From positions 6,626,001 through 6,690,000 of the forward strand of contig NZ_CP036275.1 in the NCBI RefSeq assembly GCF_007747795.1: a stretch of 64,000 bases of DNA, written 5' to 3'. Positions 45,813 through 55,692 of this stretch are shown here, piece after piece (within the stretch, counting starts at the first letter, position 1; each line of letters opens with the position of its first letter). The translations under genes were made by a program, and so were the position numbers. Below the pieces are notes generated by a model. That model had not been told where the DNA came from. It ran no database searches and saw nothing but the letters and a program-made list of their open reading frames with translations. This stretch comes from Maioricimonas rarisocia (GTDB lineage: Bacteria; Planctomycetota; Planctomycetia; Planctomycetales; Planctomycetaceae).

Positions 45813-48488
45813 ATGTTCATGACCAAAGCGTTTCTGACGACGATCGCGAGTCTGGCCGTCGTGGCCGCCTGCACTCCGGGCATGCTTCGCGCCGACGACA
45901 CCCTGGCCCCGGCAAGTACCCGGTTCCAGAGTGCCGACACCGAAGAAACGCCCGATTTCCAGCGTCATCTCGTGCCGCTGATGGGCAAACTCGGCTGTAA
46001 CGGCCGTGCCTGCCACGGTTCGTTCCAGGGGCAGGGGGGCTTTCAGCTCTCGCTGTTCGGCTACGACTTCGAGATGGACCACGAGAACCTGCTCGATCGC
46101 ATCGACACCGACGCGCCCGCCGAGAGCTACGCCCTGCACAAGCCGACGCTGCAGGAGCCGCACGAAGGTGGCAAGCGGATGGCTGTCGACAGCTGGGAAT
46201 ACAACCTGTTCCTCAGCTGGATTCGCGGCGGTGCCGCTCCCCGTTCCGAAGAGGCCGCGACACTCACCACTCTCGAAGTGACGCCCCGCGAGATCCGCTT
46301 CAGCGAAGCCGGCCAGACGCAGCAGCTCAAGGCAATCGCCGTCTGGAGTGACGGCACCCGCGAAGACGTCACCTGCCTGAGCCGTTTCCAGAGCAACGAC
46401 ACCGCCATCTGCGAGATCACCGACAAAGGTGAAGTGACCGCAGGCGAATCGGGAGATACGCACGTCGTCGTCTTCTACGACAATGCCGTCGTCCCGATTC
46501 CGGTTCTCAAACCCGTCTCGGACCGGACCGGCGAAAACTACCCGCAGATCGCCACAACGACTCCGATTGACGAGTTCGTCGTCGGCAAGCTGAGCAAGCT
46601 CGGCATCATCCCCTCGGAAGTCTGCAGCGACGAAGAGTTCCTGCGCCGGGTCAGTCTTGATCTGGCCGGTACGCTCCCGACCGCGGGCGACGTGCGGGCC
46701 TTTCTCTCCGACCAGTCCCCCGACAAGCGGGCCCGCAAGGTCGAGGAACTTCTCGCAACGCCCGCGTACGCCGCCTGGTGGACCACCAAACTGTGCGACT
46801 GGACAGGGAACAGCGACCAGCAGCTCAACAACATCAACCCGGCCCGCGGTAACACTGCCAGCCGGGACTGGTACGACTGGATCCACAAACGGGTCTCGGA
46901 AAACGTTCCTTACGACAAACTCGTCGAAGGAATTGTGGTCGCCAACAGCCGTCGCCCGGGCGAATCGTACCGCGAGTACTGCGAGCGACAGAGTCGGATG
47001 CTGAGGGACGATGCGACCGAAGCGTACGCCGACGACCAGGGACTGACCTACTTCTGGGGGCGACGGAACTTCCGCGCAACGGAGGACCGGGCCATCGGCT
47101 TCGCGTACACGTTCATGGGAACGCGCATCCAGTGTGCCCAGTGCCACAAGCACCCCTTCGACGTCTGGACGCAGAAGGATTTCCAGCAGTTCGAACAGTT
47201 CTTCACCCGCATCAACTTTGCCCGCAACGGCAGTGACCGGGACGAGTACAAGGCGATCCTCGAAGAACTGGGCGTCGACAAACTGCGGGGTGGCCAGCAG
47301 CGTCGCGCCATCGCCGACGCCGCGAAGGAAGGCAAGACCGTTCCCTTCCCGGAACTCGTCGTGCAGTCGCCCCGGATCTCCGCCGCCCAGCGGAAGAAGG
47401 CCGAAGCGCTGCGGGCAAAAGGGAAGGACGTGAAGCTTCCCGGTGACTTCGCCCGGCTGCTCGGTGGCGAATCCATCAACCTCGCCGAGATCGAAGATCC
47501 CCGGACCGCCCTGATGGACTGGCTGCGGCACGACTCGAAGCAGCTGTTCGCCAAGGCGTTTGTCAATCGCGTCTGGGCGAACTACTTCAACCGGGGCATC
47601 GTCGAACCAACCGACGATCTCTCGCTGGCCAATCCGCCCTGCAACCAGGAACTGCTCGACTACCTCGCCCGCGGCTTCGTGGAAAACGGGTACGACATGC
47701 ACTGGCTGCATCGCGAGATCTGCCTGAGCGACACGTACCAGCGTTCCTGGCAACCGAACGAAACGAACCTGCATGACGAGCGCAACTTCAGCCGGGCCGT
47801 CCCGCGACGGCTTCCCGCCGAGGTCGCCATCGATGCCCTGGCCATCGCGACCGTCTCCGATGAGAAGGCCGCACGGTTCCTCGAAGAGATCGATCGCCGC
47901 TCGCTCGGCCTGCCGGGCGTGCCCCGCAATCGGTCCAATGGAGCCTATTACGCCCTGTCGGTCTTTGGACGGTCGACCCGTGAAAGCAACTGTGATTGCG
48001 ACCGCTCGTCCGAAGCGAGCCTGCTGCAGACGGTCTTCGTCCGCAACGACGAAACCGTGCACGAACTGATTGATCGCCGGGATGGCTGGATCACGCAGCT
48101 CGCCCGCGGCAGTTCGTCGAAGTCTGCCAATCGGCGCGAAGACTCCCGCAAGGCCGACGCCATCCGACAGCGGATGGAACGGATCGAACAGGCACTGAAT
48201 CGGGCCCGCAAGCAGGGGAACGAGAAGCAGATCGGACTGGCCACGCGGCAGCTGAAGGGTCTTCGCAAGCAGTTGGCGGAACTCGAACCGCAGAAATCGG
48301 CCAACGTCGACCTCGACGTCGCCAGTGTCGTCGACGAAGCCTACCTGCGGACGCTCAGCCGTCTCCCGAACGAGGACGAACGGGCCATTGCCTCTGAGTT
48401 CGTCGCCTCATCGGAGAATCCGATTGCCGGAGCCCGCGGCCTGCTCTGGACGCTCATCAATACCAAGGAATTCCTGGTGAACCACTAG
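45813..48488 (+). CDS. DUF1549/DUF1553 planctomycete secreted protein
   Basis: 891 aa from the ATG at 45813; the ATG at 45819 and a TTG at 45777 are alternatives. Signal peptide at about 1-26. Next is a C-x4-CH motif (GCNGRACHG, Cys62, Cys67, His68), resembling the cytochrome-like N-terminal module of these proteins. Then comes an Ig-like (Big_2) domain (about 150-230; LEVTPREIRFSEAGQTQQLKAIAVWSDGT). DUF1549 follows (TTPIDEFVVGKLSKLGI...DEEFLRRVSLDLAGTLPT) with a CAQCHKHPFD site. The C-terminal half is DUF1553 (FAKAFVNRVWANYFNRGIVEP). The function is unknown. It is paired with the DUF1501 gene 121 bp downstream, a standard planctomycete arrangement. Confidence 0.92.
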   Translation: MFMTKAFLTTIASLAVVAACTPGMLRADDTLAPASTRFQSADTEETPDFQRHLVPLMGKLGCNGRACHGSFQGQGGFQLSLFGYDFEMDHENLLDRIDTDAPAESYALHKPTLQEPHEGGKRMAVDSWEYNLFLSWIRGGAAPRSEEAATLTTLEVTPREIRFSEAGQTQQLKAIAVWSDGTREDVTCLSRFQSNDTAICEITDKGEVTAGESGDTHVVVFYDNAVVPIPVLKPVSDRTGENYPQIATTTPIDEFVVGKLSKLGIIPSEVCSDEEFLRRVSLDLAGTLPTAGDVRAFLSDQSPDKRARKVEELLATPAYAAWWTTKLCDWTGNSDQQLNNINPARGNTASRDWYDWIHKRVSENVPYDKLVEGIVVANSRRPGESYREYCERQSRMLRDDATEAYADDQGLTYFWGRRNFRATEDRAIGFAYTFMGTRIQCAQCHKHPFDVWTQKDFQQFEQFFTRINFARNGSDRDEYKAILEELGVDKLRGGQQRRAIADAAKEGKTVPFPELVVQSPRISAAQRKKAEALRAKGKDVKLPGDFARLLGGESINLAEIEDPRTALMDWLRHDSKQLFAKAFVNRVWANYFNRGIVEPTDDLSLANPPCNQELLDYLARGFVENGYDMHWLHREICLSDTYQRSWQPNETNLHDERNFSRAVPRRLPAEVAIDALAIATVSDEKAARFLEEIDRRSLGLPGVPRNRSNGAYYALSVFGRSTRESNCDCDRSSEASLLQTVFVRNDETVHELIDRRDGWITQLARGSSSKSANRREDSRKADAIRQRMERIEQALNRARKQGNEKQIGLATRQLKGLRKQLAELEPQKSANVDLDVASVVDEAYLRTLSRLPNEDERAIASEFVASSENPIAGARGLLWTLINTKEFLVNH

Positions 48489-48609
48489 TTCACCAGATCG
48501 CGGGCAATCCGGACCGTCCCGTCTGGCGGCGGCCCGATCAGCAAGCAGACACGTTTCGGCATCATCCTCAACCCGGCAGCCTGCATACATTGTCCGAAAG
48601 GAAGACCAC

Positions 48610-49911
48610 ATGGCACTTCATCGAACCTGTGATGGACTGAAGCGGCGAGACTTCCTCCGCGTCGGTGCCCTGGGCGTCAGCGGCGTCACTCTCGGCTCGT
48701 TCCTGCGTCTCTCCGAAGCCGGACAGGTCGCCGGCGCCGCCAAGGCCCGCTCGGCGATCTTCATCAATCTGCCCGGCGGACCGTCCCACATGGATACGTT
48801 CGACCTCAAGCCGAACGCTTCGGACGAGTACCGCGGCGAATTCAGCCCGATCCAGACGAAGGTTCCCGGCATCGAGATCAGCGAGCACCTGCCCCGGCTC
48901 GCCTCGGCGATGGACAAGTTCGTGATCCTCCGGGGGGTGAGCCACACGCTCGCGGCTCACCGCCTGGGATCCGAATACGTCAATACCGGCAACAAGCCGC
49001 TCCCCTCGCTCGAGTTTCCCGGCTACGGTGCCGTGGTCACCCGTGAAATGGGTGGACCGCAGGATCTCCCGCCGTTCGTGTCGATTCCCAACTCGAACCA
49101 GCGGGCCGGTTACCTCGGCGTCAAGTACGCTCCGCTGCACACCAACTCCACGCCACAGCCGGGACGTCCCTTCTCGGTCCGCGGCATTTCGCTGGAGGAC
49201 GGCCTGACGATCGAGGACGTCGAGAAGCGGAACAACCTGCTGAGCAAGCTGGACACCACGTTCGCCGGCTTCGAGAAGCACAACCAGCTTCTCGATGGTC
49301 TGGACCGGTTCTCGCAGCAGGCGTACTCGATGATCACGTCGAAGCGGGCTCGCGAAGCATTCGACGTCAGTAAGGAAGCCCCTTCGTTTGCCGGCAAGTT
49401 CGGCGAATCCCCCTTCGGCCAGAGCTGCCTGCTCGCGACGCGGCTGGTCGAAGCGGGCACCCGGTTCGTCACCATCTCGACGGGCGGCTGGGACACCCAC
49501 CGTGATAACTGGGGCCGCCTGAAGGAGCGCCAGTTGCCGCCGTTCGACGAAGGTCTCGCCGCCCTGCTGGTCGGCCTGGAAGAAAAGGGACTGCTCGACT
49601 CGACGGCCGTCTACGTGACCGGCGAGTTCGGTCGGACGCCCAAGATCAACCAGGAACGGGGCGGCCGCGATCACTATCCGCGGTGCATGTTCATGCTGAT
49701 GGCTGGCGGCGGCATCCAAGGCGGCCGTGTCCTCGGTGCTTCCAACGAGAACGCGACCGAGCCGGCCGGCGACGGCTTCAGCCCCGACGACGTTGCCGCC
49801 TCGTTCTACCACTCCCTCGGCATCGACCACACGAAGGAATACCACACGAACACCGGTCGTCCGGTCATGATTGTCCGCAACGGCAACGTGATCGACGAAC
49901 TGTTCGCCTGA
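48610..49911 (+). CDS. DUF1501 protein with Tat signal
   Basis: 433 aa. The N-terminus has a twin-arginine signal (LKRRDFLRVGALGVSGVTLGSFL). The body shows DUF1501 (FINLPGGPSHMDTFDLKPNA, AYSMITSKRAREAFDVSKE, TISTGGWDTHRDNW, VTGEFGRTPKIN...GRDHYPRCMFMLMAGGG), a family related to sulfatases/alkaline phosphatases by fold. Its enzymatic activity is not established. It follows the DUF1549/DUF1553 gene, its usual partner, and ends in a strong terminator. Confidence 0.94.
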   Translation: MALHRTCDGLKRRDFLRVGALGVSGVTLGSFLRLSEAGQVAGAAKARSAIFINLPGGPSHMDTFDLKPNASDEYRGEFSPIQTKVPGIEISEHLPRLASAMDKFVILRGVSHTLAAHRLGSEYVNTGNKPLPSLEFPGYGAVVTREMGGPQDLPPFVSIPNSNQRAGYLGVKYAPLHTNSTPQPGRPFSVRGISLEDGLTIEDVEKRNNLLSKLDTTFAGFEKHNQLLDGLDRFSQQAYSMITSKRAREAFDVSKEAPSFAGKFGESPFGQSCLLATRLVEAGTRFVTISTGGWDTHRDNWGRLKERQLPPFDEGLAALLVGLEEKGLLDSTAVYVTGEFGRTPKINQERGGRDHYPRCMFMLMAGGGIQGGRVLGASNENATEPAGDGFSPDDVAASFYHSLGIDHTKEYHTNTGRPVMIVRNGNVIDELFA

Positions 49912-49945
49912 TCTCCGACTGTCGTACAGGGCCGACAGCGCGCGC

Positions 49946-49983
49946 CCGGACCCGCATCACATCGATGCCGGGTCCGGTTTTTT
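49946..49983 (+). terminator. intrinsic terminator after DUF1501 gene
   Basis: Stem CCGGACCCG-CAT paired with ATGC-CGGGTCCGG (one bulge) followed by TTTTTT. It lies 35 bp after the stop at 49911. Confidence 0.9.
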
Positions 49984-50439
49984 GTTGCGCGTGCGGCATC
50001 GGTTCGTCATCGCGTCCCATACCAGCACGAAGCGCCAGCGAGTGCATTGGCTCGACACCTGCATGCCGGGGGCGTCATTGGCCGGCAATAGCCCGGCCCG
50101 ACGTGCTGTCCGGGCCACCCACCGTGGCACGCGTCCTCCTGTCGCTGCGCGACCCCGGTCGACAAGAAACCGCGGCGACCCGTTTCTGCCCATGGCGCAC
50201 GACTGGCAGAGCGGGTGGTACGCGGACCTGCGAGCCACCCGCCTGGTGCGAGATGCTGGGACCAGTCCCAGCCTGCTTCTGCTCCTCACTCGCACGGCTC
50301 GCAGAGCCGTGGCACGCGGCCCATGGGGAAGCTGCCGCAGCCGGACTTCGGATTGACCCGTTTTTGAACTTGGACCTACACTGCGTGGTCCAGCAGAATG
50401 AATCGCTTTTCCATCGGCCCAGGAAGGATCGACGGCCAG
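49984..50439. repeat. intergenic repeat-like region
   Basis: About 455 bp with no supported gene. It contains short segments such as AGCGCCAGCGAGTGCA and the perfect hairpin CACGGCTC-GCA-GAGCCGTG (50293-50311), and looks like interspersed repeat DNA. I recall similar segments in planctomycete intergenic DNA, but this was not checked. The minus-strand frame here is probably a by-product of the repeat. Confidence 0.35.
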
Positions 50440-51456
50440 ATGTCAGCAGCGGAACGCCTCCCTTCGTGGTCCCCATTCGAGCAGCTTCGTGAAGGTCGGG
50501 ACATCATCCGGCTCGAAGCCGAAGCCCTCAACGACATCGCAAAGCGTTTGGACGCCGAATTTTGCACGGCCGTCGAGATGATCGCTGGCTGTCGCGGCAG
50601 CGTCATCGTCTGCGGTATGGGCAAGGCGGGGCTGATCGGCCAGAAGATCACGGCGACGCTTTCCTCGACGGGCACACGTGCCCATTTCCTCCATCCTGCC
50701 GAGGCGGTGCACGGCGACCTGGGTTGCCTGCATAGCGACGACGTCCTGCTGGCGTTCTCCAACAGCGGCGAAACCGAGGAACTCGTGCAGATTCTGCCGA
50801 CGCTCGATCGCCTGGGCGTCCCCACAATTGCCGTCACGTCGACCGACCGCAATACCCTCGCCGAGCATGCCGCCGTCACCATCCGCTATGGCCAGGTGCA
50901 GGAAGCCTGCCCGTGGGGTCTGGCACCGTCGACGAGTACGACCGCGATGCTCGCGATTGGAGACGCGCTCGCACTGGTCGTGAGCCGAATGAATGGATTC
51001 ACGCCGCAGCAGTTTGCCGTCTTCCACCCGGCCGGCAGCCTGGGGCGCCGATTGAAAACCGTCGCCGAGATCATGCGTCCGCTCGATCAGCTCCGGGTCT
51101 CGCCCCAGACCGCCACCGTGCGGGAGGTCTTCACCGGCATGGCACTTCCCGGACGCCGCAGTGGTGCCTCGATCCTCGTCGACGAGCAGGGCCGCCTGCA
51201 GGGCCTGTTCACCGACAGCGACCTGGCCCGGTTGCTGGAGCGACGACAGGACCAGTTGTTCGATCGTCCGATTTCGGAAGTCATGACGCGTCAGCCGCTC
51301 TGCATCAAGTCGGACGAGACGTTCGCCCAGGTGGTCGACCTGCTCAGCGAACGGAAGATCAGTGAACTGCCGGTCGTCGATAGTGCACAACGGCCCGTCG
51401 GCATGATCGACATCACGGACGTGATCGGCTGGCTTCCGGCCACGCAGGGACAGTAG
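50440..51456 (+). CDS. kdsD: arabinose-5-phosphate isomerase (KdsD/KpsF family)
   Basis: 338 aa from the ATG at 50440 with GGAAGGA upstream; an ATG at 50398 in frame is possible. SIS domain: GSVIVCGMGKAGLIGQKITATLSSTGTRAHFLHPAEAVHGDLGCL, then LAFSNSGETEEL and APSTSTTAMLAIGDALA. Two CBS domains follow (about 210-338; IMRPLDQLRV and VMTRQPLCIKSDETFAQVVDLLSERKISELPVVD). It converts ribulose 5-phosphate to arabinose 5-phosphate, the first step to Kdo for lipopolysaccharide. It lies 34 bp before the OstA-like gene, consistent with a role in the outer envelope. Confidence 0.93.
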   Translation: MSAAERLPSWSPFEQLREGRDIIRLEAEALNDIAKRLDAEFCTAVEMIAGCRGSVIVCGMGKAGLIGQKITATLSSTGTRAHFLHPAEAVHGDLGCLHSDDVLLAFSNSGETEELVQILPTLDRLGVPTIAVTSTDRNTLAEHAAVTIRYGQVQEACPWGLAPSTSTTAMLAIGDALALVVSRMNGFTPQQFAVFHPAGSLGRRLKTVAEIMRPLDQLRVSPQTATVREVFTGMALPGRRSGASILVDEQGRLQGLFTDSDLARLLERRQDQLFDRPISEVMTRQPLCIKSDETFAQVVDLLSERKISELPVVDSAQRPVGMIDITDVIGWLPATQGQ

Positions 51457-51490
51457 GCCGGCCCGAAGCGAGCGGACGAAGGATCAACCC

Positions 51491-54475
51491 ATGTCGCGTA
51501 CCTTGCGAACGGTGGTAGCGCTCATCTGCGCCACGGCTTCGTTTCGCCTGTACGCCACGGTGCTGCGCCCGCTGACCATCCCCGGGCAGGCCCCCCCGCC
51601 GACGCAATGGGGAACGGCCGAAGCCGTTCGTCCGCCCATCTTCGCGCAGGTCGCCAACCGGTACCTGCCGGAAGTGGAATGGATCGCGAACTCCCGATAC
51701 AAGGTCCAGCGATCGGCCGAAGCCTTCCTCTACTTCGATACCTGGAAGCGGATCGACGACGGCGATGGCAACAAGGTCGAGCTGACCCCCTTCGCGCTCG
51801 TCTGGACCGATCCCCGTCAGCCCGACAAGTCCGCTTACATCGTCCGCTGCGAATCGGCTCGACTCCAGTTCGAATCCCCGTTTGAAACCATCATCGGCGA
51901 TGCGAGTCCCGGACGGATCACCGGCGCGGCCCTGACGGGACAGGTTCATGTCAGCGGGCCGGACGGACTCAAACTCGCAGGTCGCGACTTCTGGTTCTCC
52001 GAGAGTGGTCGCCAGCTCTACAGCGACCACCCGGTCACCTTCGGTTTCGGGCCCCAGCCGGGTGAGATCAGCCGCGTCGCCGGCAAGGCCGACCGCGTCC
52101 GCATCGAGCTGCTCGCCTCGGCCGATCCGGTGCTCGGGAAAGACATGCCCCGCATTGCCGGCATCGACCGCATCGAACTTCCCACCAACGTCGAGTTCGA
52201 CCTGCATTTCGAGCAGGAAGGACACCCCACGCATACCCGCATCACCTGTGTCGGCCCGTTCGAGTACGACGCCCAGCGGCACATCCTCACGTTCGAGGAT
52301 GACGTCCGCATGGCCCGTCCGACCGATCCATCCGGCGAGATCCAGGGCTACGACACGCTCCGCTGCGACTGGCTGGCCCTTCTCTTCGAGAAAGCGCCGC
52401 CGGAAGAAGCCACTGCCGACAGCACCGGCCTGGACCAGGTCGTCGAGGTGCCACGCCTCGCTGTTACAGACGATACCGGCTCAGCGGATAAGGACTCCGA
52501 GGTCGAAAGCGAGCACCTGCGGTTCCGTCGACTGCGTGCCATCGGTGACCGCATTCATCTGCACTCGGATGGAGAAGACGTCACCGCCAGCATGCAGGAG
52601 CTGCGCTACGATTCGAAGTCGCGCGTGCTGGCCATGCTCGATGACGAAGCGGTCGTCGTCCAGCAGGCCTCTTCAAAGCTGATGTCGCGCGAGATCACGC
52701 TGGTCCATACGCCGGACAACAAGCTTCAGCAGGCGTGGTGTCGCGGCAAGGGACGTCTCGATTATGTCGACGAGAAGACCGGCGAGGTCGCTGTCCGCGC
52801 CCTCTGGGAGGAGCAGTTGCAGTTCCTTCCCGGCGGCGAATCGGGTCTGCAGTTTGTCGAACTGGCCGGCGAAGCCCGCGTCATCCAGCCGCGGCAGACC
52901 GGCATTCTGGCCGACCGCCTGCAGCTCTGGCTCGATCCGATCGTGCTCGACGCCGCCCAGCGTGAGGCCCGCGACTCGGAGTCGGGCGACTCGCCCACCG
53001 CAATGCCCGTCCGCCGGGCCGAAGCGATCGGCAGCGTCTTCATGTCGGGTGCCGAGTTTGAAGTGAAGACGGATCAGCTGGCGGCGACTTTCGAGATGGG
53101 CACGGTGACCGCCGATGACTCTCCGCTGAACCGGCAGAGAACCCGTCAGGCCGGACACGCCGACGCGTCCACTCACGGCGATGACCAGTGGCGGGTCAGT
53201 TGTGGCCAGATCGAAGTCGCACTCCTTTACGATCCCGACAGTCGGCAGACCGAACTGCAATCGATCGACGCAGGCAGGTCGGTTCGCATCGCCCACATTC
53301 CGGCCGACCAGGTGGCCCGCGGAGATGCGGCCCGTTCCGGCGTGATCGTGAACGGGCAGTCGCTCCACGCGACCCATGGCACCGATGGCCAGATGCAGCT
53401 CAAGCTGCTCGGGAATCCGGCCCGGCTGGTGGCCGACGAGGTTGAGCTGGAAGGAGATGACGTTCGCGTCGATCGCGACGCCAGCCGCTTCGACGTCGTC
53501 GGACCTGGCGTTCTGAAACTCCGCGTCGACCGCACGCTGCAGGGCCAGCCGCTCGAGCATCCCGAATGGATGGACGTCGCCTGGCAGGAGTCCATGGGCT
53601 TCGACGGGCAGAAAGCTCTTTTCGCCAGCGAAGTTCACGCTTCGGTCCAGCAGACCCATCTCTATTGCGACGAGATGGAAGTCACGATGAGCGAGCGTAT
53701 CGACTTCGCCGCTCAACTTCCGGAAGATCACGAGCCGCAAGTCGATCGCGTGGTGTGCCGCAACGGCGTTCGGCTCGAAAGCTACGAGTATGACGGATCG
53801 AAGCTGATCGGGCTGACGCGGGCGGCTTTGGCGGAGTTCACGCTCGACCACGCGCGGGGGAAGTTCGAGGGCCTCGGCCCCGGCCAGATCGACAACTGGC
53901 GCTACGGCCGCACCCGCCGCATCGCCATCGAGCCGGGGGCTCCCGGGCCGGCCGAGTCGCAACCGCCCGATCCGTCCGAAAAGCTTCCCTGGGAGTACGC
54001 CCGCATCAACTTCGCCGGGACCGTTGACGGCGACATTGACCACCAGACCGCCGTGCTGCACGACTGGGTGCAGATCCTGTACGCTCCGGTCGCCCGGCCG
54101 CTGGAGCAGTTCGTTCGTGACCAGCTTTCTTCCGACACGGAATCGGCCAGCAAGGCGGCCTGGCTGGGATGCGACCAGCTGCGGGTCGCGATGCGAAAGC
54201 AGTCCGACAGCGATCAGGAGTTCGTGCAGCTGCTCGGCTGGGGCAACGCCGAGCTCGAAGGACAGCTGTTCCGGGCCCTCGCTCACGAGGTGAGCTTCGA
54301 CGAGTCGAAGGAGCTGTTCACGCTGCGGGGCCGCGGCGACAACAAGGCCGTGCTCTACTATCAGGAGCGGCCCGGTGCCCGCGAGAGCCGTGCTCCCGCC
54401 CAGACGATCCAGTTCATCCCGTCGCGAAGCTGGATCAAGCTCGATGGCGCGACCGGGATCTCGGGCGTCGAGTGA
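51491..54475 (+). CDS. giant OstA/LptA-like periplasmic protein
   Basis: 994 aa. An N-terminal hydrophobic anchor or signal lies at about 5-27. The rest is mostly beta-strand sequence with repeated OstA-like units (LRFRRLRAIGDRIHLHSDGEDVTASMQELRYDSKSRVLAML; DEVELEGDDVRVDRDASRFDVVGPGVLKL; HLYCDEMEVTMSERIDFAA), suggesting several stacked LptA/LptC-type jelly-roll segments. LptA and LptC are normally below 200 aa, so this would be an extended bridge or a fused LptC-LptA protein. The family match is by pattern and not certain. It lies directly after kdsD and may form an operon with it. Confidence 0.65.
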   Translation: MSRTLRTVVALICATASFRLYATVLRPLTIPGQAPPPTQWGTAEAVRPPIFAQVANRYLPEVEWIANSRYKVQRSAEAFLYFDTWKRIDDGDGNKVELTPFALVWTDPRQPDKSAYIVRCESARLQFESPFETIIGDASPGRITGAALTGQVHVSGPDGLKLAGRDFWFSESGRQLYSDHPVTFGFGPQPGEISRVAGKADRVRIELLASADPVLGKDMPRIAGIDRIELPTNVEFDLHFEQEGHPTHTRITCVGPFEYDAQRHILTFEDDVRMARPTDPSGEIQGYDTLRCDWLALLFEKAPPEEATADSTGLDQVVEVPRLAVTDDTGSADKDSEVESEHLRFRRLRAIGDRIHLHSDGEDVTASMQELRYDSKSRVLAMLDDEAVVVQQASSKLMSREITLVHTPDNKLQQAWCRGKGRLDYVDEKTGEVAVRALWEEQLQFLPGGESGLQFVELAGEARVIQPRQTGILADRLQLWLDPIVLDAAQREARDSESGDSPTAMPVRRAEAIGSVFMSGAEFEVKTDQLAATFEMGTVTADDSPLNRQRTRQAGHADASTHGDDQWRVSCGQIEVALLYDPDSRQTELQSIDAGRSVRIAHIPADQVARGDAARSGVIVNGQSLHATHGTDGQMQLKLLGNPARLVADEVELEGDDVRVDRDASRFDVVGPGVLKLRVDRTLQGQPLEHPEWMDVAWQESMGFDGQKALFASEVHASVQQTHLYCDEMEVTMSERIDFAAQLPEDHEPQVDRVVCRNGVRLESYEYDGSKLIGLTRAALAEFTLDHARGKFEGLGPGQIDNWRYGRTRRIAIEPGAPGPAESQPPDPSEKLPWEYARINFAGTVDGDIDHQTAVLHDWVQILYAPVARPLEQFVRDQLSSDTESASKAAWLGCDQLRVAMRKQSDSDQEFVQLLGWGNAELEGQLFRALAHEVSFDESKELFTLRGRGDNKAVLYYQERPGARESRAPAQTIQFIPSRSWIKLDGATGISGVE

Positions 54476-54496
54476 TCGACTCGAAGCACCGCGCAT

Positions 54497-54528
54497 AGAA
54501 AAAGGGGACCACGTTGCCATGGTCCCCC
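54497..54528 (-). terminator. intrinsic terminator of the SDR gene
   Basis: Stem GGGGACCA/TGGTCCCC with an 8-nt loop; on the minus strand a TTTTTC run follows. It lies between the convergent OstA-like (plus) and SDR (minus) genes. Confidence 0.85.
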
Positions 54529-54546
54529 TGAATCCGTTGCAATCGC

Positions 54547-55692
54547 TTACGTGGCGACGGGAGCCGCCTTCTCGACGGCCGGATCGCGCCAGCTGAACCG
54601 CCGGTCGATCGCTGCCCGCGACAGGTTCGACAGCAGCTGATAGTCGACGTGCGGACAGGGCAGGTGGGGCAGGGCCCGCTGCGTATTGGACGTGTCGAAC
54701 TCCGGATCGTCACGCCAGTACGAGTTGTAAACCTGCATGTGCTCGTAGAACAGATCGACCGCTTCGTCGGTCGTCTTCTGACGCTGGCCGGCTCCGTAGA
54801 AATCGACCCCGTAGAAGCCAACGACGTCTTCGAGCACGTCCCGCATCAGGCGCGTCGTGACCGGCACCCGCGGCGTCAGGTGATACGTCTCCTGGTGCAG
54901 CGCCGGGTTGAGCACGATCTGCGACATCGCCTCGCCAACCCAGTCGACCGGCACCAGATTCTTGCGCTCGGTCCCGTCGACGTTGAACTGGACGGTGCTG
55001 GCCGGCACGACTCCGGAGAAGTCCGCATCGCCGCGCTGCTTGTTGAGCGTGTAGGTCAGCTGCAGCATCGCATAGAAGTTGTGGAACGTCGTCGTCATTC
55101 CGGTGACGCTGTCCCCCACGATGATGCCGGGACGGAAGACCGTCAGCGACTTGATGTGCTCGGCACTGCGGACCATCTGCTCGGCCTGCAGCTTGCTCTC
55201 TTCGTAGGGATTGCCGAACTCCTGTCCGACATCCAGCTCCGACTCGAGCACCTTGCCGTGACGCAGTCCGCACACATAGGCGGTCGACACGTGGAAGAGC
55301 CGCTCAATGCCCGCCTCGGCACAGAAGTTGAGAACGTGGCGGGTCCCTTCGACGTTGGAACGCCAGGGTTCGCTCTTCGGACCGGTACTGACGAAGGAGA
55401 GGCTGGCCGCGTTGTGCAGCAGGGTGTCGCAGTTCTCGGCAGCCCACTTGATCTGGTCGGCACTCATGCCGAAATCCGGCTCGGTGATGTTCCCGCTGAG
55501 CACAACCGGACGGGGCAACGAGCGTCCGAGCTGCTCCTCCCAGCTCCGCATGGCCGCTTCAACGCGGACCTCCGGGCTGTTCCGTCGGCTGGGCCGCACG
55601 AGCACCGCCATCGGCGTGTCGGCCAGCAGCAGGTTTCTCATCACGTACCGGCCAAGCAGGCCGGTCGCACCGGTAAGCAACACGTGTCCCAT
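54547..55692 (-). CDS. NAD(P)-dependent extended SDR / fatty acyl-CoA reductase-like protein
   Basis: 381 aa from the ATG at 55692, which places the Rossmann motif at the N-terminus (MGHVLLTGATGLLGRYVMRN, TGxxGxxG); the open frame to 55884 adds unrelated residues. Further signs are TLLHNAASLSF, FHVSTAYVCGL with the active-site Tyr region YEESKLQAEQM (YxxxK), and VFRPGIIVGDS. This fits the male-sterility/thioester-reductase branch of extended SDRs, which act on nucleotide-linked acyl or sugar substrates. The substrate is unknown. The C-terminal 130 residues differ from short SDRs. Confidence 0.82.
   Translation of the reverse strand: MGHVLLTGATGLLGRYVMRNLLLADTPMAVLVRPSRRNSPEVRVEAAMRSWEEQLGRSLPRPVVLSGNITEPDFGMSADQIKWAAENCDTLLHNAASLSFVSTGPKSEPWRSNVEGTRHVLNFCAEAGIERLFHVSTAYVCGLRHGKVLESELDVGQEFGNPYEESKLQAEQMVRSAEHIKSLTVFRPGIIVGDSVTGMTTTFHNFYAMLQLTYTLNKQRGDADFSGVVPASTVQFNVDGTERKNLVPVDWVGEAMSQIVLNPALHQETYHLTPRVPVTTRLMRDVLEDVVGFYGVDFYGAGQRQKTTDEAVDLFYEHMQVYNSYWRDDPEFDTSNTQRALPHLPCPHVDYQLLSNLSRAAIDRRFSWRDPAVEKAAPVAT

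Noticed and set aside
45282-48062. 926-codon minus-strand frame opposite the DUF1549/DUF1553 gene
   Set aside because: Shadow frame; the plus strand has the family motifs and a signal peptide.
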